Positions 33,403 to 45,989 of a stretch of DNA of 64,000 nucleotides are shown here, one piece after another. The notes below the pieces were generated by a model. That model was not told where the DNA came from and did not search any database. It saw nothing but the letters and a program-made list of their open reading frames with translations. Each line of letters begins with the position of its first letter. Position 1 is the stretch's first letter. This DNA comes from Halomonas salipaludis (GTDB lineage Bacteria; Pseudomonadota; Gammaproteobacteria; Pseudomonadales; Halomonadaceae), in contig NZ_NSKB01000003.1 in NCBI RefSeq assembly GCF_002286975.1, positions 556,224 through 620,223 on the forward strand, given 5' to 3'. Both the position numbers and the translations under genes were made by a program.

Positions 33403-35940
33403 ATGTCAGAAATGACCGTTAAAGATTTCGCAGTCAAGGTGGGGCGCGACGTGCCTCGCCTGCTGGAACAGATGAAAGAAGCCGGGCTGCCGCACAAGTC
33501 CGAGGGCGACGCCGTGTCCGAAGAGGATAAGCAGCGCCTGCTCGACTACCTGACCAAGAGCCACGGCGGCAGCAGCGCCGGGGCGCGCAATCGCATCACC
33601 CTGACGCGGCAGACCAAGAGCCGTATCAGAAGCGGCGAGCGCGGCAAGACCATCGAGGTGCAGGTGCGCAAGAAGCGCACCTACGTCAAGCGCGAGGAGC
33701 CGGCGGCGGAAGAGCCCAAGGCCGAGGAAAGCGGTCCGCGCCAGCTGGTCGGCGACATGGCCGACTCGCGTCAGCAGGCCGAAGAGCAGGCCAAGGCCGC
33801 CGAGGCCGAGCAGGCGCGCCAGGCCGCTGCCGACGCCGAGCAAGCCACGGCGGCTGAACAGGCCAAGACGGCCGAGCAGGCCAAGGCGGCTGAACCTGTC
33901 AGCGAGCCGGCGGTTCCGGTTCCCGACCTCAGCGCCGCACCGGGCGACGCCGAACAGCCGCCGGCACCGCCCAAGGAGGGCCGCGAGCAGCGCCGCGTGC
34001 CCAAGAAAGCCGCGGCCAAGAAGGGTGGCCGTGGTGGGCGCGACGATGACGATCGCGGTGATCGCGAAGAGCGCCGTCGCGGCGCTGGCGCCAAGAAGGT
34101 CAAGCGCGCCGAGCGGCGTGGTACGCGGCGCGGCGGTCGCGACAGCGGCGGCGGTAAGCACGGCTTCCAGAAGCCGACCCAGCCGATCGTGCGCGAGGTT
34201 TCGATCCCCGAGTCGATCAGCGTTGCCGACCTGGCCGACAAGATGTCGATCAAGGCCAACGAAGTGATCAAGGCGATGTTCACCATGGGTGCCGCGGTGA
34301 CCATCAACCAGACCATCGACCAGGATACCGCGGCGATCGTCGTCGAGGAGATGGGCCACACGCCCAAGCTGGTCAAGGACGATGCGCTGGAGACCGAAGT
34401 CCTCGAGGGCATCTCCTACGAGGGCGAAGAGATCACCCGTGCCCCGGTGGTGACCGTGATGGGTCACGTCGACCACGGCAAGACCTCGCTGCTCGACCAT
34501 ATTCGCAAGGCCAAGGTCGCCACCGGCGAAGCCGGCGGCATCACCCAGCACATCGGCGCCTATCATGTCGAAGACAAGCACGGCGGCGTGACCTTCCTGG
34601 ATACCCCGGGCCACGCGGCGTTTACCGCCATGCGTGCCCGCGGTGCCAAGGCCACCGACGTGGTCATCCTGGTGGTGGCCGCCGATGACGGCGTGATGCC
34701 CCAGACGGTCGAGGCGATCGAGCACTCCAAGGCGGCAGAAGTGCCGATCGTGGTAGCGGTCAACAAGATCGACAAGGAAGGCGCCGACTTCGACCGGATT
34801 CGCAACGAGCTCTCTCAGCACGGGGTGATTTCCGAGGAGTGGGGCGGCGATACCCAGTTCGTCCACGTCTCGGCCAAGACCGGCGAAGGCATCGATGCGC
34901 TGCTCGAGGCGGTACTGCTGGTCTCCGAAGTGCTCGAGCTCAAGGCGGTACCCGAGGCGCCCGGCAAGGGTGTGGTGGTCGAGTCGCGCCTCGACAAGGG
35001 GCGCGGCCCGGTGGCCACGGTGTTGGTCCAGAACGGTACCCTGAAGAAGGGCGATATCGTGCTGGCCGGCCTGCACTACGGCCGCGTACGTGCGCTGACC
35101 AACGAGCTCGGCAAGCAGGTCGACAGCGTCGGCCCGGCCATGCCGGTGGAGATCCAGGGCCTCGACGGTACCCCGGATGCCGGTGATGACTTCATGGTTC
35201 TGGCCGACGAGAAGAAGGCCCGCGAGGTCGCCAACTTCCGTCAGGGCAAGTACCGCGAGGTGCGCCTGGCGCGCCAGCAGAAGGCTAAGCTGGAGAACAT
35301 GTTCAGCCAGATGGGTCAGGACGAGGTGGCCAAGGTCAACATCGTGCTCAAGGCCGATGTGCAGGGCTCTCTGGAAGCCATCAAGGGCGCCCTGGAAGAG
35401 CTCTCCACCGACGAAGTGCAGGTGGCCGTGGTCTCTTCCGGTGTTGGCGGTATCACTGGCACCGACGCCAACCTGGCGCTGGCCAGTGACGCCATCGTGG
35501 TCGGCTTCAACGTGCGTGCCGACGCCTCGGCCCGCGAGATCATCGAGCGTGAAGGCCTGGATCTGCGCTACTACAGCGTCATCTACCAGCTGATCGACGA
35601 GGTCAAGCAGGCCATGAGTGGCATGCTGGCGCCGGAGTGGAAGGAAGAGATCGTCGGCGTGGCCGAGGTTCGCGACGTCTTCCGCGCGCCCAAGATCGGC
35701 GCCGTGGCCGGCTGCATGGTGGTCGAGGGCAGCGTACATCGCAACAAGAAGATCCGCGTGCTGCGCGACAACGTGGTCATCTACGAGGGCGAGCTCGAGT
35801 CGCTGCGCCGCTTCAAGGATGACGTCAACGAAGTGCGCAACGGCATGGAGTGCGGTATCGGCGTCAAGAACTACAATGACGTCCAGACCGGTGACAAGAT
35901 CGAGGTCTTCGATCAGGTCAAGGTCGAGCGCAGCCTGTAA
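33403..35940 (+). CDS. infB: translation initiation factor IF-2
   Basis: An 845-residue GTPase. A small IF2-N domain begins the protein. A long Ala/Glu/Lys/Arg-rich linker follows (about 60-250; it contains repeats such as [14 protein letters not shown]) and then a second IF2-N domain. The G domain (from about 345) has G1 [20 protein letters not shown] and NKIDKEGAD. The C-terminal domains bind fMet-tRNA. It positions the initiator tRNA, whose gene lies 2.2 kb upstream. Alternative shorter IF2 forms from internal starts are possible but not evident. Confidence 0.97.
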   Translation: MSEMTVKDFAVKVGRDVPRLLEQMKEAGLPHKSEGDAVSEEDKQRLLDYLTKSHGGSSAGARNRITLTRQTKSRIRSGERGKTIEVQVRKKRTYVKREEPAAEEPKAEESGPRQLVGDMADSRQQAEEQAKAAEAEQARQAAADAEQATAAEQAKTAEQAKAAEPVSEPAVPVPDLSAAPGDAEQPPAPPKEGREQRRVPKKAAAKKGGRGGRDDDDRGDREERRRGAGAKKVKRAERRGTRRGGRDSGGGKHGFQKPTQPIVREVSIPESISVADLADKMSIKANEVIKAMFTMGAAVTINQTIDQDTAAIVVEEMGHTPKLVKDDALETEVLEGISYEGEEITRAPVVTVMGHVDHGKTSLLDHIRKAKVATGEAGGITQHIGAYHVEDKHGGVTFLDTPGHAAFTAMRARGAKATDVVILVVAADDGVMPQTVEAIEHSKAAEVPIVVAVNKIDKEGADFDRIRNELSQHGVISEEWGGDTQFVHVSAKTGEGIDALLEAVLLVSEVLELKAVPEAPGKGVVVESRLDKGRGPVATVLVQNGTLKKGDIVLAGLHYGRVRALTNELGKQVDSVGPAMPVEIQGLDGTPDAGDDFMVLADEKKAREVANFRQGKYREVRLARQQKAKLENMFSQMGQDEVAKVNIVLKADVQGSLEAIKGALEELSTDEVQVAVVSSGVGGITGTDANLALASDAIVVGFNVRADASAREIIEREGLDLRYYSVIYQLIDEVKQAMSGMLAPEWKEEIVGVAEVRDVFRAPKIGAVAGCMVVEGSVHRNKKIRVLRDNVVIYEGELESLRRFKDDVNEVRNGMECGIGVKNYNDVQTGDKIEVFDQVKVERSL

Positions 35941-35957
35941 CGGCGCCAGGAGTCAGC

Positions 35958-36350
35958 ATGAGCGAGTTCAAGCGTACCGATCGGGTTGCTGACCAGCTGC
36001 AGCAGGAGCTGGCGGTACTCATCCAGCGCGAGGTCAAGGACCCGCGCTTGGGGATGGTCACCGTCAGTGGGGTCACGGTCAGCCGCGACCTCGGCTATGC
36101 CGACGTCTATATCACGCTGCTGGGTGATAACGACGCCGAGCGGGTCAAGGAGAACCTCAAGGTGCTCAAGCGCGCCGCGGGGTTCCTGCGTAGCCAGATC
36201 GCACGTCGCATCAAGCTGCGCCACGTGCCGGAGTTGCGCTTTCACTACGATGAGAGCGTGGTGCGCGGCCAGCGACTGTCGTCGCTGATCGACGAGGCGG
36301 TCGCCAGCGACCGCTCGCGGGATGGCGACGATGACGAGGGCCAGCGCTGA
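35958..36350 (+). CDS. rbfA: ribosome-binding factor A
   Basis: A 130-residue 30S maturation factor needed for 16S rRNA 5' end processing and cold adaptation. It shows the family pattern: RVADQLQQELAVLIQREVKD, then DPRLGMVTVSGVTVSRDLGY and LRHVPELRFHYDESV near residue 95 (a KH-type fold). The acidic C-terminal tail ends in DDDEGQR. Its TGA overlaps the truB ATG (TGATG). Confidence 0.96.
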   Translation: MSEFKRTDRVADQLQQELAVLIQREVKDPRLGMVTVSGVTVSRDLGYADVYITLLGDNDAERVKENLKVLKRAAGFLRSQIARRIKLRHVPELRFHYDESVVRGQRLSSLIDEAVASDRSRDGDDDEGQR

Positions 36351-37288
36351 TGGCGCGACGCCGTCGCGGCCTGCCGGTGGATGGGGTGCTGCTGTTCGAC
36401 AAGCCCAAGGGCGCCTCGAGCAACCAGATTCTGCAGCGCGTCCGGCGCCTGTTTCAGGCCCAGAAGGCCGGCCATACCGGGACCCTGGACCCGATGGCCA
36501 CCGGCCTGCTGCCGATCTGCTTCGGCGAAGCCACCAAGTTCTCCTCGTATCTGCTCGACGCCGACAAGGTCTACCGTACCCGGGTCAAGCTCGGCGAGGT
36601 GACCGACAGCGGCGATGCCGAGGGTGAGGTGGTCGAGCGCTGTGCGGTGCCGCCACTCACGGCCGACGACATCGAGCGGGTGCTCGAGGGCTTTCGCGGC
36701 GAGATCGAGCAGACGCCGCCGATGTATTCGGCGCTCAAGCATCAGGGCCGCAAGCTCTACGAACTGGCCCGCGAGGGCAAGACGGTGGTGCGTGCAGTGC
36801 GCCGCGTGACGGTGTATGATGCGCGCCTCCTGGCGCACGATGCCGAGGGCTTCGAGCTCGAGGTGCGGGTCAGCAAGGGTACCTATATTCGTACCCTGGC
36901 CGAGGACATCGGCCGCGCGTTGGGCTGTGGAGCGCATATCACCGCGCTGCGGCGGCTCAAGACCGGCCCGTTCAGCGGCGAGGCGATGCTCGACCTGGCG
37001 GCACTGGAAGCGCTGCAAGACCAGGCTGCCCGCGAGGCGCAGCTGATGCCGGTGGACGTGCTGGTGGAGCACCTGCCGGCGCTGGACGTTGACGCCGAAC
37101 AGGCCGGGCGTCTGCTGCACGGCCAGCCGATCCACAGCGAGCGGCTGGCACTCGACGCCGGCAGCCTGACAAGACTCTACCGTGACGAGACCTTCCTGGG
37201 TCTCGGCACGGTCAAGACGGCGGGGGAAATCGCCCCCCGGCGTCTGTTGAATACCGCGGCTGCCGCTACTAGCGACGGTCGCGCGTAA
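36350..37288 (+). CDS. truB: tRNA pseudouridine(55) synthase
   Basis: A 312-residue enzyme that forms pseudouridine 55 in the T loop of tRNAs. Signatures: GVLLFDKPKGASSNQILQRV near residue 11, the catalytic Asp in KAGHTGTLDPMATGLLPICF (about residue 48), and VSKGTYIRTLAEDIG near 180. A C-terminal PUA-like domain follows. Start is coupled to rbfA by a one-base overlap. Lies in the conserved infB-rbfA-truB-rpsO-pnp series. Confidence 0.97.
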   Translation: MARRRRGLPVDGVLLFDKPKGASSNQILQRVRRLFQAQKAGHTGTLDPMATGLLPICFGEATKFSSYLLDADKVYRTRVKLGEVTDSGDAEGEVVERCAVPPLTADDIERVLEGFRGEIEQTPPMYSALKHQGRKLYELAREGKTVVRAVRRVTVYDARLLAHDAEGFELEVRVSKGTYIRTLAEDIGRALGCGAHITALRRLKTGPFSGEAMLDLAALEALQDQAAREAQLMPVDVLVEHLPALDVDAEQAGRLLHGQPIHSERLALDAGSLTRLYRDETFLGLGTVKTAGEIAPRRLLNTAAAATSDGRA

Positions 37289-37396
37289 GCAACCCGCCAG
37301 GCGTTGCCCGAGGCAGCGCCCGGCAGGCGTGGAGACTGCAAATATGCGTGGTCTTCGACATTCATCACTTAGGCATATTGCTTACTGGAGAGACAG

Positions 37397-37666
37397 ATGG
37401 CACTGACCGCTGAAAAGAAGGCCGAGATCGTCAATGAATTCGGCCGTGGCGACAACGACACCGGTTCCCCCGAGGTTCAGGTGGCCCTGCTGAGCGCCAA
37501 CATCGATGGCCTGCAGGATCACTTCAAGACCAACAAGCAGGATCACCACTCACGTCGTGGCCTGATCCGCATGGTCAACCAGCGCCGCAAGCTGCTGGAC
37601 TACCTGAAGCGTAAGGATTTCGAGCGCTATCAGTCGCTGATTCAGCGCCTGGGCCTGCGCCGCTAA
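37397..37666 (+). CDS. rpsO: 30S ribosomal protein S15
   Basis: An 89-residue protein, the exact family length. It shows [20 protein letters not shown] near residue 15 and [20 protein letters not shown] near 45, ending in [13 protein letters not shown]15 is a primary 16S rRNA binder in the central domain. Preceded by GGAGAGA 6 nt upstream of the ATG. A structured region and a terminator separate it from pnp. Confidence 0.98.
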   Translation: MALTAEKKAEIVNEFGRGDNDTGSPEVQVALLSANIDGLQDHFKTNKQDHHSRRGLIRMVNQRRKLLDYLKRKDFERYQSLIQRLGLRR

Positions 37667-37698
37667 GAAAAGGGTATTTCGCTACTGCGCTCGATATC

Positions 37699-37837
37699 CT
37701 GGTCGCCGGCGGTGCTCGGAATCCTCATGTAGCGAGCTACACTCCGGTTGACTCGAAACCTTCGGTTTCTCGCCCCTTCGGGGTCATCCGCCGGATGTTT
37801 GTCGCTACGCTCGGTTCTGCGCTCCGGCGGCGACCAG
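37699..37837 (+). other. large branched hairpin element between rpsO and pnp
   Basis: CTGGTCGCC (37699-37707) pairs perfectly with GGCGACCAG (37829-37837) and, after one mismatch, the stem extends to about 13 pairs. Inside are TGTAGC-GA-GCTACA, GAAACC-TTC-GGTTTC and CCCC-TTC-GGGG. It lies in the rpsO-pnp gap, where enterics carry an RNase III processing site that mediates PNPase autoregulation. It may play that role or be a repeat element; no protein gene is supported. Confidence 0.6.
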
Positions 37838-37885
37838 CCTCTCGTCGCTCGCAACGCGAAATCCTCCATTTCTTCAGGACATTCG

Positions 37886-37920
37886 AAACGGGTAGCCCTT
37901 TAGGGGGCTACCCGTTTCCT
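37886..37920 (+). terminator. intrinsic terminator upstream of pnp
   Basis: AAACGGGTAGCCC pairs with GGGCTACCCGTTT over 13 bases. It should terminate most rpsO transcripts and leave some read-through into pnp. Confidence 0.8.
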
Positions 37921-38031
37921 GTTTATAGGCCGGAAATGTCGCTAACCGGTGGCTCCGGCGCGCGTCAACCACTAAAATGGTCGGCGAGTCAAAACGACCT
38001 AAACGACACAGACAAGTTGAAGGATGCTACC

Positions 38032-40164
<2,133 letters not shown>

Positions 40165-40197
40165 CGCCTAAGCGGCAAAGATCCAGGCGCAAGACGA

Positions 40198-40232
40198 ATC
40201 GCCCCCGCAGTGTGAACTGCGGGGGCGATTTC
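40198..40232 (+). terminator. intrinsic terminator after pnp
   Basis: ATCGCCCCCGCAGT pairs with ACTGCGGGGGCGAT around GTGA, followed by a short T run. It ends the long housekeeping series. Confidence 0.85.
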
Positions 40233-40425
40233 GTGTGTGGTCTCACTGGGCGGAGGAGGGGACGGAGCAAGATGACGCCGATCGAAACCCATGCGGTATA
40301 TTATGGGATGACGCATCGCTAATGTCAGATGATCGAGCAGCCTGGTCAATCCTGAGCATCTGCATTCGACGCCATGCTGAGCGCTGTCAGGGGACGTCTC
40401 CTTCGGCACACCGTGGGGCAAGAGC

Positions 40426-41661
40426 ATGAGTACCGGCAATCCGCCTGTTAGGCGTGCCAGCTATCGCTGGGTCATCCTGTCGATCGCCACCCTGGCGCAG
40501 ACGGCGGCCTGCTTCTTCGTCCAGGGAATCGGCGCAATCGCCGTCTATATCCAGGCGGACATGGCCCTCTCCGCACTGCAGATCGGGGCACTGGTCTCGG
40601 CGGCGCAGCTGGTGCCCTTGGTGGGACTGCTGATCGCGGGAGAGCTGCTGGACCGGTTCAGTGAGCGCCTGGTAGTGGGGCTTGGCACCTTGGTGGTGGG
40701 CATTGCGCTGAGTGTCGCCATGCTGGCCGAAAGCTACTGGGCGATGCTGCTGATCTTGATCGTCGTCGGGGCCGGTTACAGCACCGCTCAACCCGGTGGA
40801 AGCAAATCCGTCGCTGCGTGGTTCGACAGGTCCCAACGCGGCTTTGCCATGGGGATCCGCCAGGCGGGCTTGCCGCTGGGCGGGGCCTTGGCGGCGGTGA
40901 CGTTGCCGCTGGTGGCGGTCACCTGGGGGTGGCGTGCCTCCTTTCTGGTCGGTGGCATGGTGGCTATCCTGGGCGCACTAATCTTCATGCTCTTTTACCG
41001 GGCTCCTGCTGACGTGTTGCCGGCCACTCGAGCTACGCAGGGAAGCATGAGAAACGTCGTATCGTCGCGGCTGGCAATGATACGTGAGCCAGCCATGAAA
41101 CAGATCATGGCGTCGGGGATCAGCTTGATCTCGGTCCAATACGGCATATTGGTCTTTACGGTGCTCTATCTGCACAGCCGCTTGCAGATGGACGTGCTGC
41201 AGGCGGCGACGCTGCTGTTCGTCGCCCAGGCCGCAGGCGTGGTGGGGCGCATCGCGTTGGCGGCCTGGAGCGACCGCTGCCGCTCGCGTTACTTCCCGGT
41301 GATAGTGTGTATGGCGGCAGTGATTGTCGGGTTAGGTGTGCTGGTCTGGCTTCCGCTGAGTTCCCCCTTCATGCTGGGCTGTTTGATGGCCTGGCTGGGG
41401 TTCTTCGGTTTCGGCTGGTATGGGCCCTGGGTGGCCTATGTGGCGGAGTCGGCGCCGCCGGACAAGACTGGCTTCGTGCTGGGGCTGGCGATGGCCATTA
41501 ACCAGGTCGCCATCGTCTCCGTGCCGCCGCTACTGGGCTGGATGCTGGATATGAGTGGAAGCTTTCTGCCTGGCTGGGGCCTGCTGATTGGCATGACGCT
41601 GTTGGGGTTGGTATTGACCAGTCAGCGACGAGGAGGGAGTGATGAGAGCGATCGTGTTTGA
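40426..41661 (+). CDS. major facilitator superfamily (MFS) transporter
   Basis: A 411-residue membrane protein with about 12 hydrophobic segments. The loop 2-3 signature is GELLDRFSERLVVGLG (about 70) and the second-half counterpart ALAAWSDRCRSRYFP (about 280). MFS carriers move small solutes by proton or ion coupling; the substrate is not evident. It overlaps the start of the next gene by 20 bases, so the two are translationally linked; a permease for the substrate of that HAD enzyme is a reasonable guess only. Confidence 0.85.
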   Translation: MSTGNPPVRRASYRWVILSIATLAQTAACFFVQGIGAIAVYIQADMALSALQIGALVSAAQLVPLVGLLIAGELLDRFSERLVVGLGTLVVGIALSVAMLAESYWAMLLILIVVGAGYSTAQPGGSKSVAAWFDRSQRGFAMGIRQAGLPLGGALAAVTLPLVAVTWGWRASFLVGGMVAILGALIFMLFYRAPADVLPATRATQGSMRNVVSSRLAMIREPAMKQIMASGISLISVQYGILVFTVLYLHSRLQMDVLQAATLLFVAQAAGVVGRIALAAWSDRCRSRYFPVIVCMAAVIVGLGVLVWLPLSSPFMLGCLMAWLGFFGFGWYGPWVAYVAESAPPDKTGFVLGLAMAINQVAIVSVPPLLGWMLDMSGSFLPGWGLLIGMTLLGLVLTSQRRGGSDESDRV

Positions 41662-42340
41662 TGTGTTCGGTACTGTCGTCGACTGGCGTTCCAGCCTGAT
41701 CGAGCAGTTTCATCAGCTTGCCCTGGAACTGGATATCGACATTCCCGGGGAGGCTATCGTAGATCAATGGCGGGGTCGCTATGGACCCTCGATGGATCGG
41801 GTGCGCAAGGGGGAGCTGCCCTGGACGGGGTTGGATGATCTGCATCGCGAGAGTCTGGTCGAACTGCTCGGCCAGCACGGACTGAGGTTCGATGCGGCCA
41901 CCATCGAGCGTATCAATCTCTTCTGGCATCGCCTGACGCCTTGGCCGGATGCAGTGCCGGGCCTACAACGGCTCAAGCAGCGCTATATCATCGCCACGCT
42001 GACCAACGGCAACCTGTCGCTGATGGTGGATGTCGCTCGCCACGCCGAGTTGCCATGGGACATGGTGTTTTGTGCCGAGCTGTTCCAGCACTACAAGCCC
42101 GATCCGGAGGTCTATCTAGGTGCCTGCCGCTTGCTGCGCCTGCTGCCTGAGGAGGTGATGCTGTGTGCTGCACACAACTATGACCTGCACGCTGCACGCG
42201 CGCTGGGTATGAAGACCGCTTTCATTCCGCGGCCGAGCGAATATGGCCCCCATCAGGACAAGGATCTGCAGGCTGACGAGGACTGGGATATGGTGGCCGA
42301 AGATCTCGTGGCACTGAGTGGTCGGCTGGTGAGCGATTAA
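41642..42340 (+). CDS. HAD-superfamily hydrolase, haloacid dehalogenase type II-like
   Basis: A 232-residue HAD protein. The nucleophile motif FDVFGTVVDWRSSL is at the N-terminus, motif II is TLTNGN (about 118), and the conserved Lys is in HYKPDPEVYLGA (about 150). Where true L-2-haloacid dehalogenases have a Ser-Ser-Asn-x-x-Asp motif, this protein has AAHNYDL, followed by the common tail TAFIPRPSEYGP. Dehalogenase activity is therefore uncertain and phosphatase activity is possible. It overlaps the MFS gene and ends at a terminator. Confidence 0.8.
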   Translation: MRAIVFDVFGTVVDWRSSLIEQFHQLALELDIDIPGEAIVDQWRGRYGPSMDRVRKGELPWTGLDDLHRESLVELLGQHGLRFDAATIERINLFWHRLTPWPDAVPGLQRLKQRYIIATLTNGNLSLMVDVARHAELPWDMVFCAELFQHYKPDPEVYLGACRLLRLLPEEVMLCAAHNYDLHAARALGMKTAFIPRPSEYGPHQDKDLQADEDWDMVAEDLVALSGRLVSD

Positions 42341-42344
42341 CCAA

Positions 42345-42384
42345 CCAAACGCCCTTCTGCACAGGCAAGTCGGGCGTTTGGTGT
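42345..42384 (+). terminator. intrinsic terminator of the MFS-HAD pair
   Basis: CCAAACGCCC pairs with GGGCGTTTGG across a 17-base loop, followed by TGTT. It lies between the convergent HAD and thiolase genes. Confidence 0.65.
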
Positions 42385-42410
42385 TCATGCATACCTGTCG
42401 AGCTCAGGCC

Positions 42411-43589
<1,179 letters not shown>

Positions 43590-43659
43590 GTGAGACTCCT
43601 TGGACTTGTGAGGGCTACACTCTCAGCATAGGGGAGGCTTGTGCGCTGCGGCAATCACC

Positions 43660-43692
43660 AAAAAGGGCATGCCGTTAATTCGGCATGCCCTG
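43660..43692 (-). terminator. intrinsic terminator of panBC
   Basis: On the minus strand AGGGCATGCCG pairs with CGGCATGCCCT around six bases, followed by five T residues, about 40 bp after the panC stop. Confidence 0.85.
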
Positions 43693-43731
43693 ATTCAGTG
43701 CAAGGTGGCTGTGAGGCCGCAGGATTGTCGA

Positions 43732-44580
43732 CTACTGTGGCAGCGTCAGGGTCAGGTTGTCGATCAGGCGGGCCGGGCCGAGCTGGGCAGCGGCGAGGAT
43801 CACCGCCTCGCGGCTACCGGGCCCCAGCGGGCTCAGGTCGGGGGCGCGTACTTCGAGGTAGTCCGGGGTGAAACCGCGGTCGGCGAGGCGCAGCAGGGCG
43901 CTATCGATGGCCGCTGCACGGGGCTCGCCGGCCAGCAGTGCATCGCGCAGTTCGCACAGGGTACGGTAGAGGCCCGGCGCCTGGGCGCGCTGCGCGGCGC
44001 TGAGATAGCCGTTGCGCGAGGAGAGCGCCAGGCCGTCGTCGGCGCGCACGATGGGAACGCCGACGATCTCGATCGGCAGGTGCAGGTCGCTGACCAGGCG
44101 ACGAATCACCGCCAGTTGCTGGTAGTCCTTCTCGCCGAAGCAGGCTACATCGGGCTGCACCAGGTTGAACAGGATGCTGACCACGGTGGCCACGCCGTCG
44201 AAGTGTCCCGGGCGCGAACCACCGCACAGCCCTTCGCTGACCTGGGGCACGCGGATCCGGGTGTGGGTCTCGAGGCCGTGGGGATAGAGCGTGGTGGTAT
44301 CCGGGGTGAACAGCAGGTCGCAGCCGGCACCGGCCAGCCCGGCCTGGTCGTCGGCCAGGGTGCGCGGGTAGGCGTCGAGGTCTTCCCCGGGCCCGAACTG
44401 CATGGGGTTGACGAAGATCGTCGCCACCACCAGCTCGGCGCGCTGGCGCGCCGCCTCGACCAGTGCCAGGTGGCCGGCGTGGAGATTGCCCATGGTCGGC
44501 ACCAGGGCGATGCGACGGCCCTGGCGGCGTGGCGTTTCCAGTGCCGCACGCAGGGCGGCGATATCTGACAGGGTGTGCAT
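43732..44580 (-). CDS. panC: pantothenate synthetase (pantoate-beta-alanine ligase)
   Basis: A 282-residue enzyme joining pantoate and beta-alanine with ATP. The HIGH-type signature is [19 protein letters not shown] (about 28-46), with [20 protein letters not shown] near 65 and the KMSKS-like region [10 protein letters not shown] near 185. The ATG at 44580 shares one base with the panB stop (TGATG), so the two are coupled in a panB-panC operon for coenzyme A synthesis. Confidence 0.97.
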   Translation of the reverse strand: MHTLSDIAALRAALETPRRQGRRIALVPTMGNLHAGHLALVEAARQRAELVVATIFVNPMQFGPGEDLDAYPRTLADDQAGLAGAGCDLLFTPDTTTLYPHGLETHTRIRVPQVSEGLCGGSRPGHFDGVATVVSILFNLVQPDVACFGEKDYQQLAVIRRLVSDLHLPIEIVGVPIVRADDGLALSSRNGYLSAAQRAQAPGLYRTLCELRDALLAGEPRAAAIDSALLRLADRGFTPDYLEVRAPDLSPLGPGSREAVILAAAQLGPARLIDNLTLTLPQ

Positions 44581-45371
44581 CAGAAACTGTGCTCATCGGC
44601 AGGAAAGCGGCGGGCCTTGACGTCCTCATGGTAGCGGCGGAAGGCGCCCTGGATATCGTTGGCCTCGGCCATGAAGTTCTTGACGAAGCGCGGCGTGCGG
44701 CCGTGGGTGACGCCAAGTACGTCATGCATCACCAGGATCTGGCCATCGACATCGACGCCGGCGCCGATGCCTATCACCGGCACCTCGACCGCCTCGCGCA
44801 CCGCGCGACCCAGGCTTGCCGGCACGCACTCGAGCAGGATCACCGAAGCGCCGGCCGCGACCAGGGTGCGCGCGTCGTCGACGATCTGCTCGGCGCGCTC
44901 GCTGTCGCGGCCCTGAACCTTGTAACCGCCGAGCTGGTAGACGGTCTGCGGAGTCAGGCCGAGGTGGGCACACACCGGCACGCCGCGGCGGGTCAGTTCG
45001 CGAATGCCGTCGGCCATCCATGCCTCACCCTCGAGCTTGACCAGCTCGGCACCGGCGCGCATCAGCGCTCCAGCGTCCTGCAGCAGCCGCTCGAGGCTGG
45101 TGTTGCTCATGAACGGCAAGTCGACCATCAGCAGGCTGGCACCCTTGCCGCGCGCCGCGCAGCGGGTGTGGTAGCAGATGTCGTCGAGGGTCACCGGCAG
45201 AGTGCTGGCATGCCCCTGGAGCACCATACCCAGCGAGTCGCCCACCAGCAGCACTTCGACGCCGGCCTCGGAGGCGGCGTGGGCGAAGGAGGCATCGTAG
45301 GCGGTCAGGCAGCTGAACGTCTCGCCGGCACGCTTGTAGGCCTGCAGCGTGCTCAAGGTGATCGTTTTCAT
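44580..45371 (-). CDS. panB: 3-methyl-2-oxobutanoate hydroxymethyltransferase
   Basis: A 263-residue enzyme making ketopantoate from alpha-ketoisovalerate and methylene-tetrahydrofolate. Signatures: [20 protein letters not shown], then [20 protein letters not shown] near residue 45, and the catalytic Glu region [20 protein letters not shown] near 180. Start taken at ATG 45371 ([10 protein letters not shown]); an ATG at 45389 would add six residues. folK lies 120 bp upstream on the same strand, the order seen in Pseudomonas. Confidence 0.96.
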   Translation of the reverse strand: MKTITLSTLQAYKRAGETFSCLTAYDASFAHAASEAGVEVLLVGDSLGMVLQGHASTLPVTLDDICYHTRCAARGKGASLLMVDLPFMSNTSLERLLQDAGALMRAGAELVKLEGEAWMADGIRELTRRGVPVCAHLGLTPQTVYQLGGYKVQGRDSERAEQIVDDARTLVAAGASVILLECVPASLGRAVREAVEVPVIGIGAGVDVDGQILVMHDVLGVTHGRTPRFVKNFMAEANDIQGAFRRYHEDVKARRFPADEHSF

Positions 45372-45491
45372 GGTATCCGATCTCGTCATTATCGTGCTGG
45401 CGTGGTTCGGCTCGGGTGTTACGCCACCTGTTACCGCCGAGCCGGGCGTTCGCGCAAACAGGGGTGAAACAGTAACGTTAGTGCGGCAACT

Positions 45492-45989
45492 CTACCTGTG
45501 GGGTAACAGCGCGCGCAAGCCATCACCGGCATGGCGGGCGGCCAGCGTGGCCACTCGGCGGCCGTCCGGCAGGCACAGCTCGGGGGCGATATCGCTCAAG
45601 GGTAGCAGCACGAAGCCACGGCTGGCCATGTGCGGGTGCGGCAGCGTGAGACGCGGCGTGGCCAGGCAGACGTCGGCGTAGAGCAGCAGGTCGAGATCGA
45701 GGGTGCGCGGCCCCCAGTGGCGCTGGCGTCGGCGCCGGTGGCGCTGCTCGAGTGCCTGCAGCTGGTCGAGCAGCGCCAGCGGCGAGAGGCAGGTCTCGAC
45801 GGCGGCCACGGCGTTGATGAAGTCGGGTTGGTCCTGAGGGCCCACCGGGCGGCTGGCATAGCATGGCGACGCTGCCACTCGTCGGGTCAGCGGTAGGCGG
45901 CCGAGGGCGTCGAGGGCGCCCTGTACCTGCGCTAGAGGGTCGTCGAGGTTGCTGCCCAGGCCGATATAGGCAATCTGGTTATCAGCCAT
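45492..45989 (-). CDS. folK: 6-hydroxymethyl-7,8-dihydropterin pyrophosphokinase
   Basis: A 165-residue HPPK, which activates the pterin with ATP for the FolP step. It has the N-terminal IAYIGLGSNLDDPLAQVQGA, the family signature RHWGPRTLDLDLLLYAD with the metal-binding Asp pair (about 95-108), and LPHPHMASRGFVLLPL after it. The start at 45989 lies inside the 3' end of pcnB (8-base overlap), so the two are translationally coupled. Confidence 0.96.
   Translation of the reverse strand: MADNQIAYIGLGSNLDDPLAQVQGALDALGRLPLTRRVAASPCYASRPVGPQDQPDFINAVAAVETCLSPLALLDQLQALEQRHRRRRQRHWGPRTLDLDLLLYADVCLATPRLTLPHPHMASRGFVLLPLSDIAPELCLPDGRRVATLAARHAGDGLRALLPHR

Noticed and set aside
33406..35739. 777-codon minus-strand frame opposite infB
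   Set aside because: The same kind of antisense shadow; IF-2 is unambiguous on the plus strand.
37795..38031. 79-residue N-terminal extension of PNPase
   Set aside because: It translates the hairpin element and terminator; the GTG at 38032 has a ribosome binding site and the normal PNPase start.
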